Positions 32,760 to 42,331 of a stretch of DNA of 64,000 nt are shown in pieces. Each line of letters starts with the position of its first letter. Within the stretch, counting starts at the first letter, position 1. This DNA is from Streptomyces sp. M92 (GTDB lineage: Bacteria; Actinomycetota; Actinomycetes; Streptomycetales; Streptomycetaceae), in the NCBI RefSeq assembly GCF_028473745.1, contig NZ_CP101137.1:6324001-6388000 (forward strand). The letters run 5' to 3'. A program made the position numbers and the translations under genes. The notes below the pieces were generated by a model, which searched no databases, was not told the origin of the DNA, and saw only the letters and a list, made by a program, of their open reading frames with translations.

Positions 32760-34214
32760 GTGACTGTCAACGACGACTCGTTCACCAACTGGAAGAACCG
32801 CGAGGAGATCGCGGAGTCGATGATCCCGATGATCGGGAAGCTGCACCGTGAGCGGGACGTCACCGTCCTGCTGCACAGCCGCTCCCTGGTGAACAAGTCG
32901 GTGGTCAGCATCCTCAAGACCCACCGCTTCGCCCGGCAGATCGCCGGCGCGGAGCTGTCGGTCACCGAGACGATGCCCTTCCTGCGGGCCCTCACCACGC
33001 TGGACCTCGGCCCCTCGCAGATCGACATCGGCATGCTCGCCGCGACCTACAAGAGCGACGACCGCGGGCTGTCGGTGGAGGAGTTCACCGCCGACGCCGT
33101 CGCCGGGGCCACCGGCGCCAACAAGATCGACCGTGGCGAGGGGCGCGACGTCGTCCTGTACGGCTTCGGCCGCATCGGCCGGCTCGTCGCCCGCCTGCTC
33201 ATCGAGAAGGCGGGCTCGGGCAACGGTCTGCGGCTGCGCGCCATCGTGGTGCGGGGCGGCGGTGAGCGGGCCGCCGAGGACATCGTCAAGCGGGCCTCGC
33301 TGCTGCGCCGCGACTCCGTGCACGGCCAGTTCCAGGGCACGATCACCGTCGACGAGGACAACAGCACGATCCTCGCCAACGGCAACGCGATCAAGGTGAT
33401 CTACGCCGACGACCCGACGCAGGTCGACTACACGGCGTACGGCATCAAGAACGCCATCCTCATCGACAACACCGGCAAGTGGCGCGACCGGGAGGGCCTG
33501 TCCAAGCACCTGCGCCCCGGCATCGACAAGGTCGTCCTGACCGCGCCGGGCAAGGGCGACGTCCCCAACATCGTGCACGGCGTCAACCACGACACCATCA
33601 AGCCGGACGAGCGGATCCTGTCCTGCGCGTCCTGCACCACCAACGCGATCGTCCCGCCGCTGAAGGCGATGGCGGACGAGTACGGCGTGGAGCGCGGCCA
33701 CGTGGAGACCGTGCACTCGTTCACCAACGACCAGAACCTGCTGGACAACTACCACAAGTCGGACCGCCGCGGCCGCAGCGCGCCGCTGAACATGGTGATC
33801 ACGGAGACGGGTGCCGCCTCCGCCGTCGCCAAGGCCCTCCCGGACCTCAAGGCGAAGATCACCGGCAGCTCCATCCGCGTCCCCGTGCCGGACGTGTCGA
33901 TCGCGATCCTCAACCTCCAGCTCTCCCGCGAGACCACCCGCGAGGACGTGCTCGACCACCTGCGCGAGGTGTCGCTGACCTCGCCGCTCAAGCGCCAGAT
34001 CGACTTCATCAGCGCCCCCGACGCGGTCTCCAGCGACTTCATCGGCTCGCGCCACGCCTCGATCGTCGACGCCGGCGCGCTCAAGGTCGAGGGTGACAAC
34101 GCCATCCTCTACCTCTGGTACGACAACGAGTTCGGCTACTCCTGCCAGGTCGTCCGCGTCGTCCAGCACGTATCCGGGGTGGAGTACCCGACGTACCCGG
34201 CGCCGGCGGTCTGA
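32760..34214 (+). CDS. Glyceraldehyde-3-phosphate dehydrogenase, long form
   Basis: 484 residues, about 140 longer than a normal GapA because of an N-terminal extension (NREEIAESMIPMIGKLHRER...). The NAD(P) motif VVLYGFGRIGRLVARLLI is at about 130-147. The active-site Cys is in SCASCTTNAIVPP with its His in HSFTNDQNLLD. The extension is seen in a distinct bacterial GAPDH group and its role is unclear. GTG start with a weak site GATAGAG. A GATC-rich operator candidate lies upstream and a clean terminator downstream. Confidence 0.88.
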   Translation: MTVNDDSFTNWKNREEIAESMIPMIGKLHRERDVTVLLHSRSLVNKSVVSILKTHRFARQIAGAELSVTETMPFLRALTTLDLGPSQIDIGMLAATYKSDDRGLSVEEFTADAVAGATGANKIDRGEGRDVVLYGFGRIGRLVARLLIEKAGSGNGLRLRAIVVRGGGERAAEDIVKRASLLRRDSVHGQFQGTITVDEDNSTILANGNAIKVIYADDPTQVDYTAYGIKNAILIDNTGKWRDREGLSKHLRPGIDKVVLTAPGKGDVPNIVHGVNHDTIKPDERILSCASCTTNAIVPPLKAMADEYGVERGHVETVHSFTNDQNLLDNYHKSDRRGRSAPLNMVITETGAASAVAKALPDLKAKITGSSIRVPVPDVSIAILNLQLSRETTREDVLDHLREVSLTSPLKRQIDFISAPDAVSSDFIGSRHASIVDAGALKVEGDNAILYLWYDNEFGYSCQVVRVVQHVSGVEYPTYPAPAV

Positions 34215-34233
34215 TCGCCGCGGTACGTGGAAT

Positions 34234-34264
34234 GGGGCGGTGGGAAGTTGTCTCCCACCGCCCC
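34234..34264 (+). terminator. Terminator of the gap gene
   Basis: A 12-bp perfect stem GGGGCGGTGGGA/TCCCACCGCCCC around the loop AGTTGTC, 20 bases after the stop codon. Confidence 0.8.
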
Positions 34265-34278
34265 TCGCGCATGCCGGG

Positions 34279-34480
34279 TCAGGAAGTGAGGCCGTCCACG
34301 AACAGCAGGGTCAGCACGATCGGCGCCGATCGCCGCCGGGCCGGGCGCCCGTGACCGCGGGTGAGGAAGCCGGGGACGGCGCCGGTCAGGGCGGCGGTGT
34401 CGGGGGTGGCCCCGCCCGCCGTGGACCAGCCCTGGCCGCGGGTGCCCATGACGAGGTGCGCGTAGCCGGCCCGCCCTTCC
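34279..34480 (-). pseudogene. Fragment of an acetyl xylan esterase-like gene
   Basis: The minus frame reads AHLVMGTRGQGWSTAGGATP followed by a segment ending GAVPGFLTRG. This matches HFVMDTRGQGSAWGG...PAYPGFMTRG of the intact esterase at 21085-22053. Only about 45 residues remain, and the frame ends in unrelated sequence. It is a remnant, not a gene. Confidence 0.55.
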
Positions 34481-34493
34481 CTCCCGGATATCC

Positions 34494-34625
34494 GTGGTCC
34501 GGACCGTGCCGAAGAAGATCGCCGGCGCCGATGCCCAGGCCTTCGCCTCCAAGCCGGTCGGCTCGGGCCCGTACCGGTTTCTTGTCGGCGGTCCACGAGG
34601 ACGAGATCGTCATGGAGAAGTCCAC
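34494..34625 (+). pseudogene. Fragment of a peptide-type (family 5) ABC substrate-binding protein gene
   Basis: The plus frame reads VPKKIAGADAQAFASKPVGS then GPYRFL, typical of DppA/OppA-type binding proteins (IVPK..., KPVGSGPYKF). A frameshift near 34580 leads to SAVHEDEIVMEKS, which fits the next conserved piece. It ends near 34625. No start or other domain remains. Confidence 0.55.
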
Positions 34626-34822
34626 GGCCCGGCCCCGTCGGCGATGGACGGTCCGGGCGGACACCGCTGGCACTGTGTGCACCCGCAGCGGAGCGACGCC
34701 GGGCAGGCGGCCCCGAGCGGTGGCTGACCCGCATCGGCCGACCGGGCCGGGGCATGAGTGCGACATGGCGTACCACCCGTACGCCGTGTCGCACGACGGT
34801 CGGCCGAAACGAGAATGGGGTC

Positions 34823-37075
34823 ATGGACGGACTGGTTCGGCGTTCCCCCTGGGTCGGGGTGCTGATCTGGTGCGTGGCGGTGCTGAGCCTGTCCGTCCTG
34901 GCCGCGGCGGCGGTGGTGCGCAGTACCGTCCTCGACCCGAAGTTCTACTCCCGGGTACTGGAGGACGAGCGGGCCTACCAGCGGTTCTACGACGAGGTGC
35001 TGGTCGACCCGGCCAGTACGCCGCTGACCCAGGAGCTCCTGGACCGGCTGCCCGTCCCGCAGTCGACCATCACCTCGAACCTCAAGGTGGCCATCCCGCC
35101 GGAGACGCTGCGGGCCATGGGCGACCGGCAGATCGCGGAGGTGATCCACTACCTGGAGGGGAACCGCGACCGGCTGCGGATCACGGTCGACCTGGAGCCC
35201 GTCGTGGCGAACGTCGAACGGCTCAGCCAGGCCTACTTCGGTGACGCCGTCGCCGCCCTGCAACAGCGTTCCGAGCCCGACTTCCAGGCCTTCGTGCAGC
35301 GACTGTCGGAACTGGCGGCGCAGGTGGTGGCCGGTGAGGCGCCGCTCGAGGGCCTGCCGTCGCTGCCGCTGTCCCACGGGCAGGCCATCGCGGCGACCGA
35401 GGTGCTGATGCGCCTGGTGCCGGCGGACGCGCGCGCGGGGGTCAGGCCCACCGTGCAGGCGGCGCTGGTCCGCGGGGACGTGGCCGGGGCACTGGCGTCG
35501 GTCGCACCGGTCGCGCTGACGGACCGGGTCCGGGCCGCGGCCGCGGAGTTCCTGCGGGAGGCGCGGCAAGGCACCTGGGTCATCACGGTCGACGTCGATC
35601 CGGCGCGGGAGGCGCTGGCCCCGGTGGACCGCGCCCGTTCCGTCACCCGCCTGTTCCAGGAGGTGGTGGAACCGGCGGCGGCGGTGCTGTGCGCCGCCGC
35701 GCTCACCCTGCTGTGGCTGTCCAGGCCCGGTCCCGTCAGACGGCGGCTGTTGCCGCTCGGGTGGGTGCTCGCGGCCGCCGCCTCGCTGACGGCCCTGACC
35801 GTGGCGCTGCTGCGCCTCATGCCGGTCGACGCCCTGTTCGGGACTCCGGCCTCGTGGCCCCCGTCGGCGGCGGAACTCCTCACGGACGTCCAGGCCACGG
35901 CCGTCGACCAGCTCCTGACGACCGCCGTGCTCGTCGCGGTGATCCTGCTCGCCGCGGGCGCCCTGCTGATCACCGTCGGATGGGCCTGGGAGACCAGGCC
36001 CGGCATGCCGGTCCTCACCGATCCGCGGCACGGTCCGACGCTGACCTTCGCCGTCACGGCCTGCGCGCTGGTCGGCACGATGCTGGCGCCGGTCGCCGTC
36101 ACCGGTTCCTCGCCGCGCATCTGCCAGGGCAGCGCCGAGCTGTGCGACGCCCGGTACGACGAGATCGCGCAGCTCGCGTCGCACAACGCGATGGCCACGA
36201 CGGCGGACCGGTTCATCGGCCCCCTCCAGGACCCGGACATCGTCGGCCAGCTCGACGCCGGGGTGCGCGTCCTGCTCCTGGACACGCACCGCTGGGAGCG
36301 GCCCGAGGAGGTCGCGGACCGGCTCAGCACCTCGGACTTCTCCCCCGCGCTGCGCCGACGGCTCACCGGCATCCTGGAGCGGGTGAACCCTCCGGAGCCG
36401 GGCCTGTGGCTGTGCCACTCGGTGTGCGGGGCCGGCGCACTGGAACTGGCGCCCACGCTGCGTCAGATCGGTGACTGGCTGCGGGCGAACCCCACGGAGG
36501 TGGTCACGCTGATCCTTCAGGACGGGATCGGTGCCGTCGACAGTCAGGCCGCCTTCGAGCAGGCCGGGCTCTCGGACCTGCTGTACGAGCCGGACCCGGA
36601 CCCGGACCGCCCGTGGCCGGAGCTGGGCGAGATGATCGACGAGGGCCGGCGACTGGTCGTCTTCGCGGAGAAGGCCGACGGGCCCGCGCCGTGGTACCGC
36701 AACTTCTACCGGTACGGCATGGAGACGCCGTTCGCGTTCCGCAGCCCGGACGAGATGTCCTGCCTGCCGAACCGGGGGGGCACGAACAAGCGGCTGTTCC
36801 TGCTCAACCACTTCGTCACGGCCGGCGGTGGACGGCGGCTGGACGCCGGGACCGTCAACTCCCGGGAGCGGGTGCTGGAACGGGCGCACAACTGCGAGCG
36901 GCAGCGCGGCAGACCGGTGAACTTCGTCGCGGTGGACTACGCGACGATCGGCGACGCGCTCGGCGCGGTCGAGGAGCTGAACGCCGAACGCCGTGAGGAC
37001 GACGGCCGCTTCCCCGTCGAGCGGTCGCCGGAGCGGCTCGGCGACGCGGTGGTGGCCGCGTCGCCGAGGGATTGA
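34823..37075 (+). CDS. Membrane protein with C-terminal PI-PLC-like phosphodiesterase domain
   Basis: 750 residues. One N-terminal membrane segment (about 11-33), an extracytoplasmic domain of about 240 residues, three to four membrane segments (about 285-440), then a PLC-like domain to the end. The domain has QLASHNAMATT (first catalytic His), LLDTHRW, WLCHSVCGAGALEL (second His) and LILQDGI. The likely substrate is a phospholipid or glycophospholipid, but this is inferred. The cysteines (CQGSAELC, LCHSVCG) may form disulfides outside the cell. No ribosome binding site is strong (AATGGGGTC). Confidence 0.78.
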   Translation: MDGLVRRSPWVGVLIWCVAVLSLSVLAAAAVVRSTVLDPKFYSRVLEDERAYQRFYDEVLVDPASTPLTQELLDRLPVPQSTITSNLKVAIPPETLRAMGDRQIAEVIHYLEGNRDRLRITVDLEPVVANVERLSQAYFGDAVAALQQRSEPDFQAFVQRLSELAAQVVAGEAPLEGLPSLPLSHGQAIAATEVLMRLVPADARAGVRPTVQAALVRGDVAGALASVAPVALTDRVRAAAAEFLREARQGTWVITVDVDPAREALAPVDRARSVTRLFQEVVEPAAAVLCAAALTLLWLSRPGPVRRRLLPLGWVLAAAASLTALTVALLRLMPVDALFGTPASWPPSAAELLTDVQATAVDQLLTTAVLVAVILLAAGALLITVGWAWETRPGMPVLTDPRHGPTLTFAVTACALVGTMLAPVAVTGSSPRICQGSAELCDARYDEIAQLASHNAMATTADRFIGPLQDPDIVGQLDAGVRVLLLDTHRWERPEEVADRLSTSDFSPALRRRLTGILERVNPPEPGLWLCHSVCGAGALELAPTLRQIGDWLRANPTEVVTLILQDGIGAVDSQAAFEQAGLSDLLYEPDPDPDRPWPELGEMIDEGRRLVVFAEKADGPAPWYRNFYRYGMETPFAFRSPDEMSCLPNRGGTNKRLFLLNHFVTAGGGRRLDAGTVNSRERVLERAHNCERQRGRPVNFVAVDYATIGDALGAVEELNAERREDDGRFPVERSPERLGDAVVAASPRD

Positions 37076-37113
37076 GACGGCCGACGGTTCCTCGGCGGAT
37101 CCGCCGGCCGGTC

Positions 37114-40100
37114 CTACTGGTTGATCTGGAACTGGGAGCCCGGCTCGACGCGTATGTCGTCCTCGGCCGAGTTGGTGATCGTGACGTCGGTCAGGGTGGC
37201 GCTGCCGCGGGCGCCGCCCATGGCGAGGATGCCCGATCCGTTGTTGGACTTGTCGATGCGGACGTTGTCGATCCTCACGTCCGGCATCGCTCCGCCTCCC
37301 GTCTTGAACTGGATGCCGTCGTAGGTGGAGTCGAGGATCTCGGTGTCCCGGATGGTGACGCCCGGGATGTCCTGGCCCTGTGCGAAGAGGGTGATGGCGC
37401 CGAACTCCTGCGCCTCGTTCCAGAACGCGCCGCCGGTGCGGTGCAGGGCGTTGCCCGCGATCAGGGTCTGCCCGGAGAAGGGCAGCGGGTCGTGGTCGGT
37501 GGCGAGCATGATGCCCGGGTAGTTCATCGTGTCGGAGATGACGTTGTTCTCGATGGTGTTGCCGTGGCCGCCGTAGACCGCGATGCCGTTGGCCCGCCAC
37601 GGGAGCTGGATGGTGTTGTTGCGGAAGTGGTTGTCGTGGCCGACGTCCACCGAGGTGTCCTTGACGTACTTGCTGGCCCACACGGCGAGCGAGTCGTCGC
37701 CGGTGTTGCGGAAGGACGAGTTGTAGACGGTGGAGTTGCGGGTGCCGTTGGCGAAGTTGATGCCGTCGGCGTAGGTGTTGCGGATGCGCATGCCGGTGAA
37801 CTCCAGGCCGTCACCGGGGCCCCACAGCTCGGGGATGTTCGAGTAGTCGCGGCCGGCCCAGACACCGACGTTGGCGTGCTCGATCCACACGTTGCTGATC
37901 TTGGTGTCCTTGCCGAAGCGGCCGTTGAGGCCGACGCCGCCCTCGTGGTTGCCGTCGCCGCCGCGGATGGTGCCCGAGCCGAAGATGGCGAGGTCGGAGA
38001 TCTGGGCGTTGTCGTCGATGTCGAAGCCGAAGTTGCCCTCGTGCGGGTGGTTGATGCCGCCGGCCTCGTGCGGCGGGGTCAGGGTGTACAGCTGGGAGTG
38101 CCACATGCCCGCGCCACGTATGGTGACGTCCCGGATGCCTACCTGGTTGAACTGACCCCGGTTCTGCGGGTCGTCGGTGAGGATCTTCTGCTCCTGGCGC
38201 CACTGCCCGGCCGGGATCCACACGCAGGGGATGTCGCCGTCCTGGTCGGCGGTGACGGCGCGCTGGATGGCGTCGGTGTCGTCGAGTCCGTCACCGGGGA
38301 CGGCACCGTACTCGGTGATCGAGACGCAGTTGTCCGGCTTGGTCTTCGGCGGCGCGACCTGCTCCAGGTCGATCAGGTCGATGACGTAGAAGGCGGCCGT
38401 GTCGCCCGCGTCGCGCTGGAGGCGGAACTCGGTGCCCTGCGGGAAGGTGCGGTCCAGCAGCGCGTGGGACTCGTCGAACAGGCGCCGCGCGTCGCCGCCG
38501 GGCCGGTTGGTGAGGCCCTCGGGGTCGTCGGTGTCGCCGTACAGCCAGCTGTGCTTGGAGGACAGGGTCAGCTTCCGCACGAACTCGCCGTCGGCGTAGA
38601 GGCTGATCGTGGCCTCGGCCCCACCGCCGCCGGGGGCGTCGGGGATGGAGTTGCGTACGACGATGGAGTTGGTGGGCGCGGTGGAGGTGAACTCGACGTA
38701 CTGTCCGGTGGAGTCGAGCCGGACGGACTCGCGGCCGGAGGACTCGGTGCCGAAGTTGGTGTGCCCGAAGGTGCGCTTGGCGTCGGTGGTGAGCAGGGTG
38801 CCGTCGTAGCGGCCGTTCTCCGCCTCGTACTCGGTGTAGGGGACGGCGGCGCCGCGTCCGACGACGATGGACTTGGCGAGCACGTTGTTGTTCTCGTTGG
38901 TCTCGGTGACGACGCCGGTCGCGTCGGCGGTGGCGGTGAGCGTGGCACCGCCGCTCGTCGCCTTCCAGGTGCCGCTGATCGGCACGTTGACGGTGGCACC
39001 CGCGGCCACCTCGCCGGTCGTGCCGTTCAGGGTGGTCGTGCCCGCCTGGAGCCGGGTCACCGAACCGGCCTCGACGGCGCTGGTGCCGCGGTTGTGCACG
39101 GCGACGGTGAAGGTGACGGGTGCGCCCACGGCCGGGTTGGCCGGGTCGGTGGTGATGGAGCGGACCTCCAGGTCGGGTCCGGGGGCCCGGTCGACGACCA
39201 ACCGGCCGGAGGCGGTGCGGCTGTTGTTGGAGTCGTCGAGTTCGGCGACCGTGTCCCGGGGGTCGGCCACGGCGGCGACGGCGTAGCTGCCGGCCGCGTG
39301 GGTGCCGGTGGCGATCTCCACCTCGGCGGACTCGCCGGGATCGAGCGCGGGCACCTCCGCGCTGCCGGCGGTGGCGCCCTCGACGGTGACCTCGGCCGTG
39401 GTGGGGGCGGAGGGCGCGGTGCCGGCGTTGCGGACCGTGACGTCGACGGTGACCTCGTCGCGCTCGGAGGGGTCGGCGGGCGACCAGTCGAGGCCGGTGA
39501 CGGTCAGGTCGGGCGCGGGCGCGGCGGCGCCGACGACCTGGAACTCGGCGACCTGGCCGCCGGGCGCGCCGGTGTTGGAGAAGAAGCGGAGCCGTACGTC
39601 GGACACGCGGCCGGTGACCGGGATGGTCACGGTGTTGTCCGTGCCGGGGTTGAAGGTGTAGTCGGCGCGGGCCCGCAGTGAGGTGAAGTCACTCTCGCCC
39701 TGCGCGCGGCCGAGCACCTGGATGCCCTGGGTCCGGGCGGACCAGACCGGGTCCGGGTCGAGCTTGACGACCACGGCGCTGACGTCGGCGTCGGCGCCGA
39801 GCTTCACGGTGAGGTCGGCGGGGTGGCCGGCGGCCTCCCAGTAGGTGGAGGTGGAGTCGTCGGTGGCGTTGGCGGCGACGTAGGAGTGGACCGACGAGGT
39901 GGCCTCGACCGGCTTGTTGCGGGCCAGGTTGGTGCCGGTGGGCGGTGGCTCGGTGACCACCTCGTCGCCGTACACCTCCAGTTCGGACAACTGGGCCGCG
40001 TTCCAGCCGGTGTTGCCGGTGACGTGGACGCGGACGTAGCGGGTGCCGGCGGGCGCGTCGAGGTCGAGGGCGACGGTGTTGGCGCGGGCTGGGTCGAAGG

Positions 40101-40506
40101 CGCGCGGCGCCGAGGCGTCGAGGGTGCGGAAGGTGGAGCCGTCGGTGCTGCCCCGCAGGGAGAGGGTCTGGCTGCGGCTCTCCCAGCCGGCGGGCAGCTT
40201 GAGGACCACCCGCTCGATGTCGCGGGCCTCGCCGAGATCGACCTGCACCCACTGCGGGAAGGAACCGGCCGGGCCCTCCCAGTAGGTCGCCTGGGTGCCG
40301 TCGGTGGTGTTGCCGGCCGGGTAGGCGCCGTGCGAGCCGCCCGCCGTGGCGGGGCGGCCGAGGGCGAGGTTCACGTCGGCGGCGGTGGCGGTGGCGGTGG
40401 CGGCCTGTGCGCCGGCCGCGAAGGGCAGCGGGAGCAGCCCGACCGTCATCAGCCCGGCCACGACGGCGCCCGTCAGCGACCGTCGGCCGAGAGATCTCCA
40501 TCTCAT
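37114..40506 (-). CDS. Secreted GH87-like alpha-glucanase (mycodextranase type) with F5/8 and CARDB-type domains
   Basis: 1130 residues. Signal peptide 1-35. Two F5/8 type C (discoidin) modules at about 45-180 and 190-325, two CARDB-like modules at about 333-440 and 445-550, a carbohydrate-binding CBM35/6-like module at about 555-705, then a right-handed beta-helix domain to the end. The beta-helix holds DGLDDTDAIQRAV, NTYADGINFANG and FRNTGDDSLAVW, the acidic pattern expected of GH87 alpha-1,3-glucanases. Start at 40506, with AGAGGA upstream. Substrate (alpha-1,3-glucan or mycodextran) is inferred from the module order and family resemblance. Confidence 0.72.
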   Translation of the reverse strand: MRWRSLGRRSLTGAVVAGLMTVGLLPLPFAAGAQAATATATAADVNLALGRPATAGGSHGAYPAGNTTDGTQATYWEGPAGSFPQWVQVDLGEARDIERVVLKLPAGWESRSQTLSLRGSTDGSTFRTLDASAPRAFDPARANTVALDLDAPAGTRYVRVHVTGNTGWNAAQLSELEVYGDEVVTEPPPTGTNLARNKPVEATSSVHSYVAANATDDSTSTYWEAAGHPADLTVKLGADADVSAVVVKLDPDPVWSARTQGIQVLGRAQGESDFTSLRARADYTFNPGTDNTVTIPVTGRVSDVRLRFFSNTGAPGGQVAEFQVVGAAAPAPDLTVTGLDWSPADPSERDEVTVDVTVRNAGTAPSAPTTAEVTVEGATAGSAEVPALDPGESAEVEIATGTHAAGSYAVAAVADPRDTVAELDDSNNSRTASGRLVVDRAPGPDLEVRSITTDPANPAVGAPVTFTVAVHNRGTSAVEAGSVTRLQAGTTTLNGTTGEVAAGATVNVPISGTWKATSGGATLTATADATGVVTETNENNNVLAKSIVVGRGAAVPYTEYEAENGRYDGTLLTTDAKRTFGHTNFGTESSGRESVRLDSTGQYVEFTSTAPTNSIVVRNSIPDAPGGGGAEATISLYADGEFVRKLTLSSKHSWLYGDTDDPEGLTNRPGGDARRLFDESHALLDRTFPQGTEFRLQRDAGDTAAFYVIDLIDLEQVAPPKTKPDNCVSITEYGAVPGDGLDDTDAIQRAVTADQDGDIPCVWIPAGQWRQEQKILTDDPQNRGQFNQVGIRDVTIRGAGMWHSQLYTLTPPHEAGGINHPHEGNFGFDIDDNAQISDLAIFGSGTIRGGDGNHEGGVGLNGRFGKDTKISNVWIEHANVGVWAGRDYSNIPELWGPGDGLEFTGMRIRNTYADGINFANGTRNSTVYNSSFRNTGDDSLAVWASKYVKDTSVDVGHDNHFRNNTIQLPWRANGIAVYGGHGNTIENNVISDTMNYPGIMLATDHDPLPFSGQTLIAGNALHRTGGAFWNEAQEFGAITLFAQGQDIPGVTIRDTEILDSTYDGIQFKTGGGAMPDVRIDNVRIDKSNNGSGILAMGGARGSATLTDVTITNSAEDDIRVEPGSQFQINQ

Positions 40507-40691
40507 GGGGGTCCTCTTGTTCGGTGGGGAGTCGGGGAGCACGACAGGCCGGCGAGCAAAGGGGAAGCACCGACCATGCGCGTCAATTGAGCTGGACAGT
40601 CGATTCTTTGCGGAAAGTGCGTCATCAGGTTTCTAGCGCGTCACCTGTTTGTCAACGGTCCTCGCCACGACCGAATTCGGCACGCAAATGC

Positions 40692-40717
40692 CTTGCGTTG
40701 CTTGCGGTCGTCTTGCG
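40692..40717. repeat. Three CTTGCG repeats spaced about one helical turn
   Basis: CTTGCG at 40692, 40701 and 40712, starts 9 and 11 bp apart. On the minus strand they read CGCAAG and lie about 190-210 bp upstream of the GH87-like start. The pattern suggests an activator or repressor array. Confidence 0.45.
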
Positions 40718-40813
40718 TTGGCATTGACCTGCCCATGTCGCGCCCCTACGCCCCCGCGACATCGCATCAACGTTGTACGGCACGCAAGTCGTGCACCGGG
40801 AGCAGAAACAGAA

Positions 40814-40849
40814 AGGCCGGCCCGGCGCCCGTAGGCGTCGAGCCGGCCT
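40814..40849 (-). terminator. Terminator of argG
   Basis: Stem AGGCCGGC/GCCGGCCT (40814-40821, 40842-40849) with an inner stem CGGCGCC/GGCGTCG. Read leftward it is followed by TTTCTGTTTCTG, a short U-rich tail, as expected for an intrinsic terminator of the leftward argG transcript. Confidence 0.6.
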
Positions 40850-40879
40850 GCGCCGGTGGGGGCGTCCCCGGGGACGCGG

Positions 40880-42325
40880 TCAGTCCGTGCCGGACTCCAT
40901 GGCGGCGCGGTCCAGCAGCTCGTCGTCGCCGGAGACCTGACCGCGCGAGGCGATCGCCTGGGCGCCGCCCTCCGGCATGGCGCCGATCAGACCCGTGGCG
41001 GCGGCCTGGGCGGCGCCGATGGCGGGGTTGGCGGTGCCGATCATGCCGAGCCCGGCGTACTGCTCCAGCTTGGCGCGGGAGTCGGCGATGTCGAGGTTGC
41101 GCATGGTGAGCTGCCCGATCCGGTCCACCGGACCGAACGCGGAGTCCTCGGTGCGTTCCATGGACAGCTTGTCCGGGTGATAGCTGAAGGCCGGGCCCGT
41201 GGTGTCGAGGATCGAGTAGTCCTCGCCGCGCCGCAGCCGGAGGGTGACCTCGCCGGTGACGGCCGAGCCGACCCAGCGCTGCAGCGACTCCCGGATCATC
41301 AGGGACTGCGGGTCGAGCCAGCGCCCCTCGTACATCAGCCGGCCCAGGCGCCGTCCCTCGGTGTGGTACTGGGCGAGGGTGTCCTCGTTGTGGATGGCGT
41401 TGACGAGGCGCTCATAGGCCGCGTGCAGCAGGGCCATGCCGGGGGCCTCGTAGATGCCGCGGCTCTTGGCCTCGATGATCCGGTTCTCGATCTGGTCGGA
41501 CATGCCCATGCCGTGGCGGCCGCCGATGGCGTTGGCCTCCATCACCAGGTCGACCGGGGAGGCGAACTCCTTGCCGTTGACCGTCACCGGGCGGCCCTGG
41601 TCGAAGCCGATCGTGACGTCCTCGGCGGCGATCTCTACGGACGGGTCCCAGAACCGCACGCCCATGATCGGCTCCACGGTCTCCACGCCGGTGTCGAGGT
41701 GCTCCAGCGTCTTGGCCTCGTGGGTGGCGCCCCAGATGTTGGCGTCGGTGGAGTACGCCTTCTCCGTCGAGTCCCGGTAGGGGAGGCCGTGGGCGAGCAG
41801 CCACTCCGACATCTCCTTGCGGCCGCCGAGCTCGGTCACGAAGTCGGCGTCCAGCCAGGGCTTGTAGATCCGCAGCTGGGGGTTGGCCAGCAGGCCGTAG
41901 CGGTAGAACCGCTCGATGTCGTTGCCCTTGAAGGTGGAGCCGTCACCCCAGATCTGGACGTCGTCCTCGAGCATCGCCCGCACCAGCAGGGTGCCGGTGA
42001 CGGCACGGCCGAGCGGCGTGGTGTTGAAGTAGGCGCGCCCGCCCGAGCGGATGTGGAACGCCCCGCAGGTCAGGGCGGCCAGCCCCTCCTCCACCAGCGC
42101 CGCACGGCAGTCGACCAGGCGCGCGATCTCGGCGCCGTAGGTCTTGGCGCGGTCGGGCACCGAGGCGATGTCGGGCTCGTCGTACTGGCCGATGTCGGCG
42201 GTGTACGTGCAGGGGACGGCGCCCTTGTCACGCATCCACGCGACCGCGACCGAGGTGTCGAGGCCGCCCGAGAAGGCGATACCGACGCGCTCGCCGGTGG
42301 GGAGGGAGGTGAGGACCTTGGACAT
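40880..42325 (-). CDS. argG: Argininosuccinate synthase
   Basis: 481 residues. Joins citrulline and aspartate with ATP in arginine synthesis. The P-loop is FSGGLDTSVA (about 18-27). It is of the longer E. coli-type, not the 400-residue type of the Streptomyces arg cluster: SDQIENRIIEAKSRGIYEAP and the extended C-terminus are typical. The gene stands apart from other arg genes. Start at ATG 42325 without a ribosome binding site: CATACT (minus strand) lies six bases before it. An ARG-box-like region overlaps the promoter. Confidence 0.93.
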   Translation of the reverse strand: MSKVLTSLPTGERVGIAFSGGLDTSVAVAWMRDKGAVPCTYTADIGQYDEPDIASVPDRAKTYGAEIARLVDCRAALVEEGLAALTCGAFHIRSGGRAYFNTTPLGRAVTGTLLVRAMLEDDVQIWGDGSTFKGNDIERFYRYGLLANPQLRIYKPWLDADFVTELGGRKEMSEWLLAHGLPYRDSTEKAYSTDANIWGATHEAKTLEHLDTGVETVEPIMGVRFWDPSVEIAAEDVTIGFDQGRPVTVNGKEFASPVDLVMEANAIGGRHGMGMSDQIENRIIEAKSRGIYEAPGMALLHAAYERLVNAIHNEDTLAQYHTEGRRLGRLMYEGRWLDPQSLMIRESLQRWVGSAVTGEVTLRLRRGEDYSILDTTGPAFSYHPDKLSMERTEDSAFGPVDRIGQLTMRNLDIADSRAKLEQYAGLGMIGTANPAIGAAQAAATGLIGAMPEGGAQAIASRGQVSGDDELLDRAAMESGTD

Positions 42326-42331
42326 AGGAAG

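Larger units (their letters stand above)
40507..40879. other. Regulatory region upstream of the GH87-like gene
   Basis: 373 bases between the argG stop and the GH87-like start. It holds a minus-strand TTGACA (40655-40650) as a possible -35, although no well-spaced -10 was found, a three-fold CTTGCG repeat (40692-40717) and the argG terminator (40814-40849). No coding region is supported. Confidence 0.6.

Noticed and set aside
34610..37681. Minus-strand open frame of 1023 codons
   Set aside because: Antisense of the PLC fusion gene; Gly/Arg/Gln-rich composition of a shadow frame.
37072..39681. Plus-strand open frame of 869 codons
   Set aside because: Antisense of the GH87-like gene; Gly/Val/Asp-rich shadow, no known domain.
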